DNA of 64,000 nucleotides from Melitaea cinxia. Taxonomy: Eukaryota > Arthropoda > Insecta > Lepidoptera > Nymphalidae. Where the stretch lies: positions 4,933,206 to 4,997,205 of the forward strand of contig NC_059396.1 of the NCBI RefSeq assembly GCF_905220565.1, in the 5' to 3' direction. Positions within the stretch are counted from its first letter, which is position 1. Every line of letters begins with the position of its first letter. Below, in pieces: positions 13,027-25,894 of the stretch. The notes under the pieces were generated by a model. It had not been told where the DNA came from. It was given only the letters and a program-made list of their open reading frames with translations, and did not search any database. Both the position numbers and the translations under genes were made by a program.

Positions 13027-13139
13027 TTAGTGTCTACCGTTTTCAAGCAAGACATAATTTGTAATGGTTAAGCAATGTGTTGAAGAATTTTAGACAGTTG
13101 CTGTTAAATTTCTTGCTTTTTATTCTTAGTAGAATCTAT

Positions 13140-13481
13140 CGCTTCAGCCTGTAATATCCCACCACTGGGCATAGGACTCTTTCCCCATGTAGGAGAAGGA
13201 TTAGAGCTTAATCCACCACGCTGACCCAATGCGGGTTGGCGGATATATTCCCTACTATAAGTAATGAGGTGTACATGATAACAACTGGGACCGATGGCTT
13301 AACGTGTTCTCCGAGGCACGGTGAGGAGACCCACAAGTACACAAGTGCACAAACACTCAGACAACGGCAAAAACCTGTATGGCTAATACAAATGTTTGTC
13401 ATGTGCGGAGATCGAACCCGCAACCGCTAGCGCAATAGGCACAATCCATGGCTGTGACCGTTGTGCCAACGCGGCGTCACG
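13140..13481 (-). mobile_element. tRNA-derived SINE (type A) with 10-bp target duplication
   Basis: The - strand starts with a tRNA-like head: A-box-like gttggcacaacggtc and B-box-like gcgggttcgatctcc. It ends ..gcccagtggtgggatattac / aggctga. It is flanked by tagaatctat at 13130-13139 and 13482-13491. Confidence 0.85.
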
Positions 13482-13491
13482 TAGAATCTAT

Positions 13492-16400
13492 AGTCTGAAT
13501 CAATAGTAGGTGCACATAAAAATAAGTTAATTATTTAATTGAATACCGTACCTATGTACATATATACTTTACTAGAATTTAACAAAGCTTTTGAAGCCTG
13601 CTTCGATAAGAAAATTTATGATTTTGATTTTAAATATAGATATACCAGGTGTTCCCGGTGAAGCAATTAGTTGCGGTCGCAACTTGTAAGTACATTTATG
13701 ACATCTGCCTATACAATTTGAACTATACACGAATATTCAATTAAGCGTGACAGAATTTTGTCACGTGAGTGGCATATGTGTGTGCACGCGCCGATTTTTT
13801 ATATTGAACACTTAAGGGACTTAGAATAAACGGAAGAAATTGACTAAAAAATAAAACATATGTTCCATGACTTAATTGTTTGGTAACGTAAATTACTATA
13901 AATAGAACTTAGGTGTTTATAAATATAACATACTTTATACAATGCTATTCAATGACTTTACAAGTTTTATAATTTCATTTGAAGAAAAATACTATAAAAC
14001 ATAAATGTAACCTAACTTGCCGTTGGTTGAATTTGTAGTGTTTGTTGAGTTTGTTGGGTTGACTGTTGTATCAATGGACACAAAGGCATCTAACCCTTGA
14101 AGTTAAGCAAATCTGAAATAAATAATAGTTTCCAAATATTTGAGAATGTGAGCCATAGTATCATCAGACCATCCGTAACTTATAAAGTACTGAAACCAGT
14201 CATAGTCTTCTAAACAGTTCACGCAATTTTATCACTATTTTAGATTTAAAGGTTCCCTTTCCTTAGCCACTTTTGTTTTTCATATCTTAACACAAAGAAT
14301 TTTTCTACTCTTAGGTTGCTTTTCTATTCTTCACTTCTTCTTGTTTGTTTTTTCTTCAAAAACATACATTTCTTATAGAACATTTTGATATAAAGATGAA
14401 GTGAGTTTATACTCCACCACTTTTTTGTTTCTAGGAGCTAATTGTTTGATAACTGCGTCTGGTAACGGAGCTAGGCTGTAGATTAAATCTCTTCTTAGCT
14501 GAAGCAGATCATGTTAACATTTGTGATATATAATCTGTGCCGTATCATCGTGTTGCTGTCTAATCTGTGTGGCTGATCCATAGCTATAAATCAAAAAAGA
14601 TCAGTTCTAGTTGACGGTTGACAGTCACAAAAGGTTGATGGTTTAGGAAAAAACGAGCTTGATCATACAAAGCAAACGTGGAACTGAAAAATGAACTTTT
14701 GGCTGTACTTTGTGGACGGTTATACTTCTTGGGCAGAAATTGAGTCCAAAATCTTTTTATGAAATGGGTGAATTTCTGTAAGTTTGTAATAATTATCAAC
14801 AGCTTCAGCTGTTTATAAAAGAAGATCACAGATCAAGCCTATAATGGCTTAATGTGTTATGCGGGTTTTGCTCGTATCCATTTAGACATTGATGTTGATG
14901 AGCATCGTGAAAGTCTTGTCGAAAGGTAACAGATAATAAATTGTCTAAGATGATGAACACAGTCAGTGAATTATACCTATCTTAAGTTATTGAGGGAGGG
15001 CACAGTAGGAAATGTCTTGCTCTAATCTGGAAAAGGCCAACCCCGAAAGTACAATCTAATCTTACAGAAGATCACAACCGTATGACATTGTTCTCGAGTA
15101 GCGATGAATAAGGCAGTCAGAGTTCCAGAGATGAGTAAGGGGAGTGTTTCTGGTCGCAAACTTTTTTGTGAGACATCATCCCTTCAACATCATTCATTAA
15201 GTTTTCATTCTTGCGACTTTTCTTCCTAATTTGGTGTTTCCATCCTTTATTTTTCAGTCCATCTTATATTATTTAGCACTATAAATAGGTATAATATTTT
15301 AATATAATTTTTACATTTCACGGCCACTTTCCACATTTTTGACTTACCGCGCTTATCACCTTGTAGCTCCATATTTTGACAACGTTGTGGCCAAAAAATC
15401 ACCAAATTCACGAGATATCCGTGCTGTACCTATAAGTAAAAGTATAAATAATGTTTAGTTGGAAGTGATTTTCGTAACCATTTTATTTATTTGACTTAAA
15501 AATTAGAAGTAATTGACAGTTATCGTATTTTCCTGTCAAACACAGCAGAGCTCCGCTCTCACCGATTTGTTTTGTGAAACTGTTGTACTGCGGCCCGCTC
15601 ACACCCAACGCAACCCCCTCCTTCCCCCTCTCACAATACCACAAAGCCGTCGCGCTTATTTTGTTTCACAATATGCGTCAATATGCATGTGGTGTTGTCT
15701 ATAGTCGTGTGTAAAGTAGCGTATAATGAGCTTGTTTACGTCAAAGGAATTTCCCAAACTCATATGGCGTGTTTGAATTTAAAAAAAAAAACAGAAGGTC
15801 AAAGTGATGAATTTATAGCTTCCAGTGAAGTATCTATAACTATTGAAGAGGGACAAAGCGATTAAAAATCTAATGAATATAGCAATGGTACTAATATTTG
15901 TTTAAATTTAAAAATGTAGGCATAGAATTATAATTATATGTAAGTGGCATGTAGTAGTATATAGATAAGCAATTTAAAAATATTGTTGAACTAAAATATG
16001 CCTACGTTAGAAATGTTCAAATGGCCGCAACATTGTGATACATTAGGAAAAAATCTACCTTAGAAACGAGACCGCACGCGTTGATGTCTTTATAACCAGA
16101 AGTGAAGATTCATAATACTTGGTCTAATTTTGATACAAGTTATAACAAGATGGTAGATAGGTACCTATGTGATAATAGTGACATATGTTCTTCCAATAAT
16201 TTATAAAATACATAGAACTATAAAATATTTTTTTTTTTTAATTAAATAAATAAAATATTATTTATAAATAGATATTAGTAATAAATTTTAAAATTGTACC
16301 TAATAGTAGGTATAACTAATTTTACGCAATAATTAAACTTGAGTATTATCTTATATGTACGAGATACAATATTTTAATAACGTAATAATTAAATAATAAA

Positions 16401-17381
16401 ATCAAGTAAACAATGTCCGTATTACTTCTTTCCTTATTCATGTATTTAACAAGACCTTCATTTCTTTGAAAAATGTTTTTAGTTAAGGACATAGTAGGTA
16501 TAGGATCGATAAATATGATCTATATTTTTTTTTTCGGTAACTGTCATAAAAACTAAAAAAAAAGTAATAAAATGTTAGTATTCAAGAACACACGTGGTCG
16601 TGCAACTTGCCAGGCTACCGGCGCGGCGATTGGTCGCCTCCGCCCCTCCCACTGCGCGCACGCATGACTCACGCGCCCGGCCCAGCACCACATCGCTATT
16701 GACACCGCGATTAAGTCAATATTATCGATATATTTGTCAAATACTATATTTTATATACGAGTATACTTGAATATAATATTAACGTATACCTTGTATGTAA
16801 TCAAAAGTTATATAAATCAACAAAATTCAAATTCTTATGATATTGGATTAAATAATATAACGATGATCTAATTGTAACAAATAATAAAAATAAAGAAATT
16901 ATTTAATTTTAACGTATAATTATAACGTAATAAAGGCATACCATCAGTATACAAATAAACATAATCGCCTATGAAATATTGTAGGTACAGTTCAGAGTTA
17001 CATAACATTGACTCATCGTTAGCTATAAATATATTTTAAAACAATAAAAGACACGCTTTATATTAATTTATTTGGTTTTTATTCTTAACCTCGCTGACTT
17101 ATTTATATATTTGTGTTCATATCTATGTATCTGGTAAATAGTAAATTTATTGCCTATATACTTAAAGAGATATACACTTGATAAAAGATTTGTAAAACTC
17201 TTACATAATTGATCATTAGGCACATAATATTTTTAGAATTATAAGCAAATATAAACAAACTCGGGTAATAGCGATCCAAATGTTATATTTAAAATGTATT
17301 ATTTTTGTCTTCGCATTTTTTTTTAAATCTTGATAGATTAAGTCCAAATGTTAAAATAAAATTTACAATAATATAATATAT
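13492..17381. other. intergenic, no supported gene
   Basis: Only short ORFs. A - strand ORF at 14829-14584 and neighbouring fragments could be remnants of a retroelement, but I could not identify a domain. 15540-15700 is locally GC-rich and sits upstream of a small + strand ORF (15683-15865) of no recognised family. 16200-16560 is very AT-rich. Confidence 0.5.
16590..16700 (+). promoter_or_regulatory. GC-rich island upstream of wg, candidate promoter or enhancer
   Basis: A sharp GC-rich block in AT-rich surroundings contains gcgattggtcg (inverted CCAAT), cgcccctcccac (GC-box-like) and an AP-1-like tgactca. It lies 1.3 kb before the wg ATG. The promoter role is inferred from composition and position only. 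Confidence 0.35.
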
Positions 17382-17583
17382 AAACGCATCACACTCAACG
17401 GATCCCCCAGTAGGATTTTCTCCTCTGTTGGGGGTCCGGAAACACACACAATAGACAAACACAACGCCCAGACCTCAAAAACATCTATATGGTCGATACA
17501 AATGTCTTTCGTGAGCGGGAATTGAACCCGCGACCGCTAACGTAACAGCCAGTGCTATGACCGCTGCGCCGAAGCGTCGTCAG
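17382..17583 (-). mobile_element. tRNA-derived SINE (type A2)
   Basis: The - strand head reads gacgcttcggcgcagcggtc with B box gcgggttcaattccc, then ggtccccaacagagg-like sequence (ggggtccggaaacacacaca on +) and a cacactcaacggatccccca end. The same subfamily occurs at 20990-21107 and 25891-26055. Confidence 0.8.
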
Positions 17584-18032
17584 TTTAATTTAAGAGTAGG
17601 TAATTTCATACAGAGATTTTACCAGTATTTAAAATAATAGTTGCAGTAATATTCGTAAAATAATAAAAAGTCATTACGATTGAAAACTTATTAATTTTCT
17701 AATTAATGAATAGGTTTAAACACTGAACGTTAACTTTAAACAAAAATATCCCGTAAAACGAAACAGCCATCATTCACAAAACGTTATAAAGATAACGAAA
17801 CGTCGTAAGCGACACCGTCGCTAGACTTATGAATGAAAAACAAAGCAGCGTCCATGTTAATGTTAATCCATTATCTAATTGCATAATGGTTAAAAAAAAC
17901 ATGAACAGGCAATCGGGCGGGCAAGCGCAGGTAAACCTCCCTCCATACGACTCCGCCTCGGCAGTCTTACCGGCGGTCGTCAGACTGTATCGTGCGGTGA
18001 CCGGCATCGGTCTTGCGGGTACGCCCATCGAA

Positions 18033-18130
18033 ATGAAGATTGAATGGATGTGTTTACTTGTGCTTACGTTTTTGTGTTTCCATTGTGATGCTGCCAACAA
18101 GCCGAGGAGAGGACGGGGCAGCATGTGGTG
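18033..18130 (+). CDS. wg: wg coding exon 1 (signal peptide)
   Basis: Encodes residues 1-32 and two bases of W33. It contains the hydrophobic signal peptide and the basic RRGRGSM stretch. The donor is TG|gtaaga, and the split TGG codon is completed by the first base of exon 2. The same frame is open upstream to an ATG at 17829. Confidence 0.95.
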
Positions 18131-21130
18131 GTAAGATGAAAAATTGGTTTTTAATATCTTTTTATTTCAAGTAAAATAACAGTTACAAATCAGGAAAAGT
18201 CAAGATCGTCAAGCTATTCATTTGACTCAGTTAATAAAGCTATAACTTATAGTTAAAGTTTTTGAATAATACATTAATATGTCAAACGTAATTCGAAATA
18301 AAATTGAAGTGTCACTACACACTGAAAAATTTAACTATTTTAGTTATAGCCTTCATTTTTATTGTCATTATCATTATGTTATGAAATGGACTCGATTATG
18401 CGATAATACATTGTTTACCGGTACGAATATTGTCTGTAGGGGAGAAATAATTAGCAAATCGTTAAAAACGCGTAAACACACGCGCGCGATGACGCTAATG
18501 GTGCCGTTAAACCTGATGCGTCCTAAAACTTGCGTCTTACGATCATTATTTGAATTATTGCGCTATAAATAAAGTATGTCGGATTATGTTCCTCGAAACG
18601 TCACGACATACACAAATTATTATAGTTTTTCATATTTATTTTAAGAGATTTAAAAGTATAATTCTAAATCATTAATAGATAAATTTTCGCATTATTAATA
18701 ATAATTAATCTTTTATTTTACCATTATTAATTTCCGTGTGTTTAATTTAAGCCAAATTAATGTGGATTTTTAGTTTTATTCTTTACGTATGTAATAAGAA
18801 TGTAATGAAGTGTCACTAAAACTAAGCTGTCGCCAGCTTGACTTGTGACGGACGTCAAAACTGTATTTGCACACACTATCGCCCGGCTTCTGGTATGCGG
18901 CAACCTTAATCTCTAACGCACAGAGTTCAAGGTCTATTAGAATCGTACAAATTTGAATTAGGTACTTTATAAATGAGTATGAACATAATGTAACCTTTAA
19001 GAAAATGTTATTAGAAAATTAATACTTCAATGTCTACTAATTATAAGTAGGTATAGGTACTATAAATAAAAATAAAATTATGGTGGTAAGCTAAATATCG
19101 TAGACAGTCCTAGCTGAGTCAAGCAAAGTCGCCTTCTGTATTTTGACAGTGACGGAAATATCATGGTACAACAGACAAAACAAAAGAATAACAATAAGAA
19201 TATGTAGATAATATAAAAGGGATGCTTGCAATTGAAGAAGAAGTATTGAAAAAAATGTAACACAAATTCAAATGTTTACTTTTAAAATAAACAAATATAA
19301 ATTGAATTAATTTTGAAGATTATTTATAATTAACAAAATTTTATAATTAATAATTAGTTAATAAATTATTAAATTCGTTATTTGTAAAGTATAATTTTTA
19401 ATTTGCAATCAAAGTTAATTTATTTTATATATATTTGGTTAATATATATTTTATATTCATTGCCTAATTTAATGTGAAGATAAACATTTAATTACATGCA
19501 TTAAAATTTTTATTGTAACATTAAGTTATTTGATGTGGAAAATTAAGGTTGATCATAATGTAAAATTAATTATTAAGATATGGGGTATTTTTACCATAAA
19601 TTAATAAAGAGTAGTCTTAAACAGTTTATTTTAGTAGTATAAAATATAATGTACTTAATAATACGAAGGATGAAAAATTTTCATCGTTAGTCTTAAGGTA
19701 CAAATTTTTCTTACAATAAATATTTTTTTAATAACAAAAATCTTACCGGCGGAAATAAACTTCGTCTTCTATTACGTATCTACTTTAGCCTGTAAAATCC
19801 CACTGCCCGGCATAGGCCTTTTTTTTCCTTGTAAGATAAGGATCGGAGCTTAATCCACCACGCTGCTTCACTGCGGGTTGGCGGATGCTCAATAAATTCA
19901 ATAATACCTGACATCTGAAATAAAGTCATCCTAATATTGAGACATTTATAATATTAAAAATTAATTTATTATCATTTATGTATATTTTTTAAATTTATTA
20001 TCAATATTAATATGACTGAACACTAAAATTATTACGCCGTCGGTAATCTGTAATCAATCAACAGAAGCGCTGTGTTCAACGATAATGATTAAATGCTAAG
20101 ATGTTAAAAGCTTGACATTTAGTTTTAAATTCTTAATACAACTAATAAATTATATTTGAGAGTTATTTTATATTAATTTTAATTTATAATGTTATTCTTA
20201 AAATTAAATTTATTTTATTTATGTGACAGCAAGAGAAAAAAAAAACAGTTGTAACTAAATTAAATAAATGAATCCTTTGCATTGAGTAGTCCTCAGTAGG
20301 TTGAAATTATGTAAACACAATACGAACAAATATCCAGACCATGATAAATATCTTTATATCCTACACAAACAATTGTCATGAGTCAGGTTGAACCCGCGAC
20401 CGCTTACGGTAGGTAGATATAATTACAGTGACTATTGCGACGCGTTCCGTTCAACTCATTTTTATTTGAAATCATAATATATATTAGTAACATTTGAATA
20501 ATAATAAGTTAAGAATAAATGTATATTCATAGTAAATTATGACACAATAATAATATAGCTGAAGTAGTCACAAGTAACAAATTATGACACAGTATTAACT
20601 TAGCTACAGTAGTCATAATGACAAAAATAATGAATATATTTTTTGTCTCTTCTAAAAATTCAAAGTAATATAAAAGTGACTTATCACTTACTATCAGTGA
20701 GACACAGCGGCGCGTGCGCATTGCATTAAATAAATATTGCTCGTCTGTTTGTTTAATCATCTAATTAGTATTACACTCTACTTTGGGTCCAGACTTTTTA
20801 TATCTACTAGAGAATATATTTTATGTTCTTATAAACTAATTATAGTTAAAATCTCTTCATTATCAATAACGTAACATCTCCGTCGGTAGGTATATATCTC
20901 TCATCAAAAACTTTTTTGAAATAAATACATATTAATTTAAAGTAATCCTACTTGTAAGAAAAAAATTATCAAAATGTTACTAATAGACCTCTAAAAGGAT
21001 TTATTCCTCTGTTGGAGATCTGAAAACACACACAGCACAACAAACCGTCAATCGTCAAACCCGCAATCGCCAGTACAACAGCCAGCAGGACCGCTGCGCC
21101 AACGGATGGTTAAATAAGAATTTGTGTTGC

Positions 21131-21165
<35 letters not shown>

Positions 21166-24100
21166 TATATATTCATAAAAAACACTGGGTCGGCAAACAA
21201 GCGTACGGCTCACCTGATGGTAAGCGATTACCGTAGCTTATAGACGCCTGCAATACCAGAAGTATCGCAAGCGCGTTGCCGACCCAATCCCCAATCCCCC
21301 CAGGAGCTCTGGTCATCTTACTCACCAACAGAAACACAATACTGCTTGAAAACAGTATTATTTTGCTGTGATCTCCTGTAAGGTCGAGGTACTACCCCAG
21401 TCGGGCTGCTCCATATTTTGAGCAGGAAATTCCTGCTGTGTCCTACCTCAGTTAAGAGATAGAGATATTATAGTCCAGCCTTTATAGACAAGAATAAATG
21501 AGATAAACTTAAAAAAATATGTTAAAGTATCAATCACGCTGGGCCGGGCTTAAAACCTCAACTTTTCATTTTATATACATTTAACGATACTAACACTAGC
21601 AAAATTATGCAAATTATAATAGAAAAATTATAAAATAAGCAAAAGATAATTGTAATAATTAATAATTCTGACAAAGTATTCTTTTTATAAATACATTTTA
21701 CAAAGACAAATTTTTTATTGTATTAAAAACACACATCTATTAAGCGGCAGAAGCGAACGACAGCACAAATAAAATACATATATAAAAAAGCCACACCTTT
21801 GCTAATTGTTATTCATCTCACGTCGAGGATATTGCATTACGCTTAAAATCGCGTGCTGGCGTCATGATATCACTGATAACGTTACACCATCTTAACGAGA
21901 ACTCAGTTCAAATGTACTTGTCATCAAATATAAAAAAAAATCTACTAAAATATTAAACTATGTTATACAATAGTACACAGACAAAGCATCCCTAATTCTT
22001 CTAATGTTGCAGATGTCCATCGGCCGCACGAGTGATGGTAGATATTTTTGCATAATAATATGTCGGCTTGTTTGCCCCACTCGTTACTAAAAAAATATAC
22101 CTTTCATGGGTTGTCTTGATGAATTGGATAATTAGTACATTGTACTGCTCATTAACCATAACTCAGCCCTCAATTAAGCCAGCCTCGATTATGTACTTAT
22201 TGTTTATAATAAGATGTAAATAAATGAATTAGTATCGTATATAATATGTGTCGTAAATGTAGGTATACTTTATCTATATGAAAACTAAGAGTATGTTTAA
22301 ATTAACAACTGCAATCGTTCTGACTTCCACTTGGAACAGATATTTGATTACCAATACTTGTTTCTGGTAAAGGATTTCGGTCTCTGTTGATATCATCGTG
22401 CTTTAGAAGGCTCGTAAAGCTGTCGGTCACGATTGTTATATTAATTTTATAAAGTGATACGTACTCCTCATAAGGAAATCATACAATGACACTAGTGGCT
22501 TAGGGTTATAGAATAAGTTCTAACACGAGCAGGGTATGTACGAATTAAGAACTTGTAAGTGATTATAATGCAGCAGTGGGACATTGTTTGAGGAGGAGCT
22601 GTTTAAGTTTACTTTACACATAAGTGTAATTTTTATATTAATATCCATAATTTGTATTTTTTTTTTTTTTTTTTTGTAAAAGCGCCCACATTGCATAAAT
22701 AAAGAATAATATTAATATTTAAGCCGCTGAGTCCCTAAATATTAATAAAAAATAATTAAATACGAACAAAATACGTAATTTCTCGTTGATTGGTAAAAGA
22801 AAACATTAACATTTTCAACACGAGTTTGAGGGTCATACTTTATTGGTCAAACAGACGCCATACTTTAACGCCTCGTAAGAAACCAACAAATCAAACATTA
22901 AGACACTTATTCTTATTCTGTATCAGTACGAATCTTGATGCCACCTACGCTTAAATGGGAAAAAATTGTACATTCTAAATGGAAGTTAAACCTTTTACAT
23001 TTTTATACATTGTATAAAAAATTTTATGTTTAGTTAACGATAATTATTATTGTAATAAAAATTTACTCACATATCTTATTAAATTTATAACGCAGAATGA
23101 TTGCAAATTATATGTTATAGTTATTTTATGTGTATTAAAACGTCGTTAAGAATTAACGATATTGATTACAAACATCAATTAAACATTAAAGGTGCCGAAT
23201 GTACTTAAACGAAAGAGAAACCTAATTACTGTAAAGGTATTTAGGATGGAGACATACCAACTAATTACGAATATCGTCGTGAGGAAACGCAGAACATATT
23301 TATAGCCAAATCGAGTTTTAGTTATTTAATAATTACAACACGTAACAAGCATCTTCCTGAACGCATCTCCAAACAGGGAACCTCAAAACTCATTATTCGC
23401 TTAATTTCTTAATTTTTTTTTAAGTAATATTAGTACAAATGGCGGGTACTTAGGATGGCCATCGTACGTGTAAAATTGTTACTGATACATTATCACAATT
23501 TTGAGCTAGAAATTTAAAGGTAAGTATAAAAAATCAGGAGTAGGTGCGTAGTTATTATTAAAATCTTTGGAACGATGTCGATTAAATCTTTTTTCATTAC
23601 CGTATATATTCAAATATTTTTTCTTTTCAAATTCTTGTTGAATCAAATAAAAAACGTATAGATAATTATTTATTATTGAAAGATTTTTTTTATAAGCTCA
23701 AAGAGTAGCGTTTATAGTAATGAGAAGTATAATTACATTTACGATTAATATCTAAGTTAATTCAATTTACAATTAATGAACTATTTATTAATCCATATAA
23801 TCTTATTTATAGTTACTTACCGGTATTATAATATAATACAGTATATGATAAAATTAAAGTCGTGTGAAGAAAATAGATATTTATTAAACCAAGTATTAAT
23901 GCTTTCGTTATATATGAGCTTTTCTCATTAGTTTCCGTAATATGTAAAGTTTATCGTCAACTAAACGCACAACCTGTCACAGTTTCATTAGTGTGAACGT
24001 TGTTGAACAACGAGACTTGTCGAGAAAAGACAATATTTGTTATTTTGACACATTCACACAGTCTTTATCGCTGTACAAATATAGCGCTTGCTCGTGAAAG

Positions 24101-25853
24101 CTATTCATTATTTTTCCTTTAGTCCTCGTGTCTCGTATTTGATTTCCTACCAACGTGACAAGTGTAACTTAACGGACACATATATGGACATCCTTGGCAT
24201 TGTTTCTGCTAATTAAATTAACACGTTCAGTGTGGCACATATCAAGAGTTTTTTTGAGGTGACCTTTTTCTATCAATAAACTTGAATTGTTTCAATGAAG
24301 TGTTTATATTGAGTAGGTAGTCATTAGCACGTGTTCTTACTGGTCTATTGATATAGTTGTTTTGAATAATGTAGTTAAAGTTCATCGAAAACTATTTAAT
24401 TATTTCATTCCTCGTCTATGTCGGTCACTCTCAAAGTATGTAAACTAAAACACATCATAGTTTCAAGAACACGAACAAACGTCGCGTCGTCTCCACGAGT
24501 TTTCGAAGGAAATGAGACTTTCCGACGAACACATTCATATTTACGTAACACTTGACTACAAAGAAACGCAAATAGAGAAGTAATACGATTTCCAACTCTC
24601 AGGGCCTCGTTTTTTGTGAGCCCTGCCTTTTAATATGTAACTTATCTCGGATACCATACAGTTTTTAATCGATTAAAGGGTATACATCTCATGTTACCAA
24701 ACAAAAGAGTTTATTTTAAGACAGCTTCGCGAGCAATGTACGTGGTTTTAGTTGATTTCGAAGCGAGTCGCCGTGGGTATGCACACATTAGGTGAGCCGT
24801 AGCAGTTCCGAGGCCGAGTCAACAGGCCGGGATGTCGATCGCTCTCGTCTCGTGTTTACTCACTCAGCCCTCGAGGATTAATGCGCGACGCAAATATTTA
24901 TCTAAACGTCTGCAGATTGACAGTTCGGTCGTCAATTGTTTGTTGTCTTTACCGTCCCAAATGAGCATTTCATTTCGAGTTGCACCCATTGCCTTAAGTG
25001 GCGTTCGGGATATTTGTTTTATTTTTTACAAAGTTCTCAGGGTACGTTCGTTGATGTTTGGCATTGTCTTTCGCGATGCTGAAAAAAATAAAATTTAACA
25101 AGAACGTATAGAATACATTTTATCAGACTTTTATTTAATTTACTATCATATTTTTTATACGTCTTGACACCTTGATCTATTTTGATTATTGTTGGCAAAA
25201 TATAAATATTCTATACATATAGTTGTAAATTTTTTTTGTTGTAATTATCATCAAGGTGAACTAACACATTGCATTTTTTAAATACGTGCCCATAAAAATC
25301 ACCCTTATAAATAAATATATTTATTTTAACAGGGGTATAGCAAAGGCCGGTGAGCCGAACAGTCTTTCGCCAGTGTCGCCTGGTGTCTTGTACATGGACC
25401 CAGCAGTGCACGCCACGTTGAGGAGAAAACAGCGGCGCCTGGCGCGCGAGAACCCTGGCGTTCTAGCCGCTGTGGCCAAGGGTGCTAACATGGCGGTATT
25501 GGAGTGTCAACACCAGTTCAAATATAGAAGATGGAACTGCTCCACGCGGAACTTTCTGCGTGGCAAAAATTTATTTGGAAAAATTGTTGACAGAGGTTAG
25601 TTTTTTTGTTTTTTTTTTTTTAAACATTTTTAGTCTTTGTCTCTGTTTTTCTTCTTTGCTTAATATTTTAAATTATTCGAGATAAAGCCTGAGAATTTAA
25701 TTATGAATTTGACGTAGAATACAGTTCTAAATTATTATTATTATTCTTTTACATCATTTAAAAAAGTCATTTAGTTGCTTAATTAATATCAGGTCTGGGA
25801 CAAAGTATTTTCGTGTTTTATATAGAAATTCAAGGTGAGATTTTAATTTACTT

Positions 25854-25894
<41 letters not shown>

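Larger units (their letters stand above)
9834..13071. repeat. ~0.8-kb tandem duplication, each copy interrupted by a different transposon
   Basis: Copy A is 9834-10555 plus 11076-11150; copy B is 11167-11934 plus 13027-13071. Both run from ttcaagagtagaatttcatgg to gacataatttgtaatggtta. Copy A is split by an RTE fragment, copy B by a Harbinger element. Removing both leaves colinear units. Confidence 0.85.
18131..25332 (+). other. wg intron 1
   Basis: 7.2 kb. Contains the SINE pieces and the dispersed element annotated separately, a (TA)n tract near 21136-21162, and repeat-poor AT-rich DNA, particularly 22,250-25,330, which may hold regulatory sequence. Short ORFs here (for example 18279-18572) show no recognisable domain. 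Confidence 0.8.

Noticed and set aside
13380..13478. tRNA-like A and B boxes (also at 17,520, 25,990, 39,790, 44,460, 45,520), as possible tRNA genes
   Set aside because: No acceptor-stem pairing or complete cloverleaf. Each is the head of a longer dispersed element with a shared body, so they are SINEs.
14584..14829. - strand ORF with a 'FIKRFWTQFLPKKYNRP' stretch suggesting a BEL/Pao retroelement integrase end
   Set aside because: The match is short and no flanking pol blocks or LTRs could be read, so a family call is not supportable.
17829..18134. Taking the ATG at 17829 as the wg start
   Set aside because: It would place a 68-residue leader before a clear signal peptide. The start at 18033 fits the usual length and N-terminus of insect Wg. 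Kept as a finding instead.
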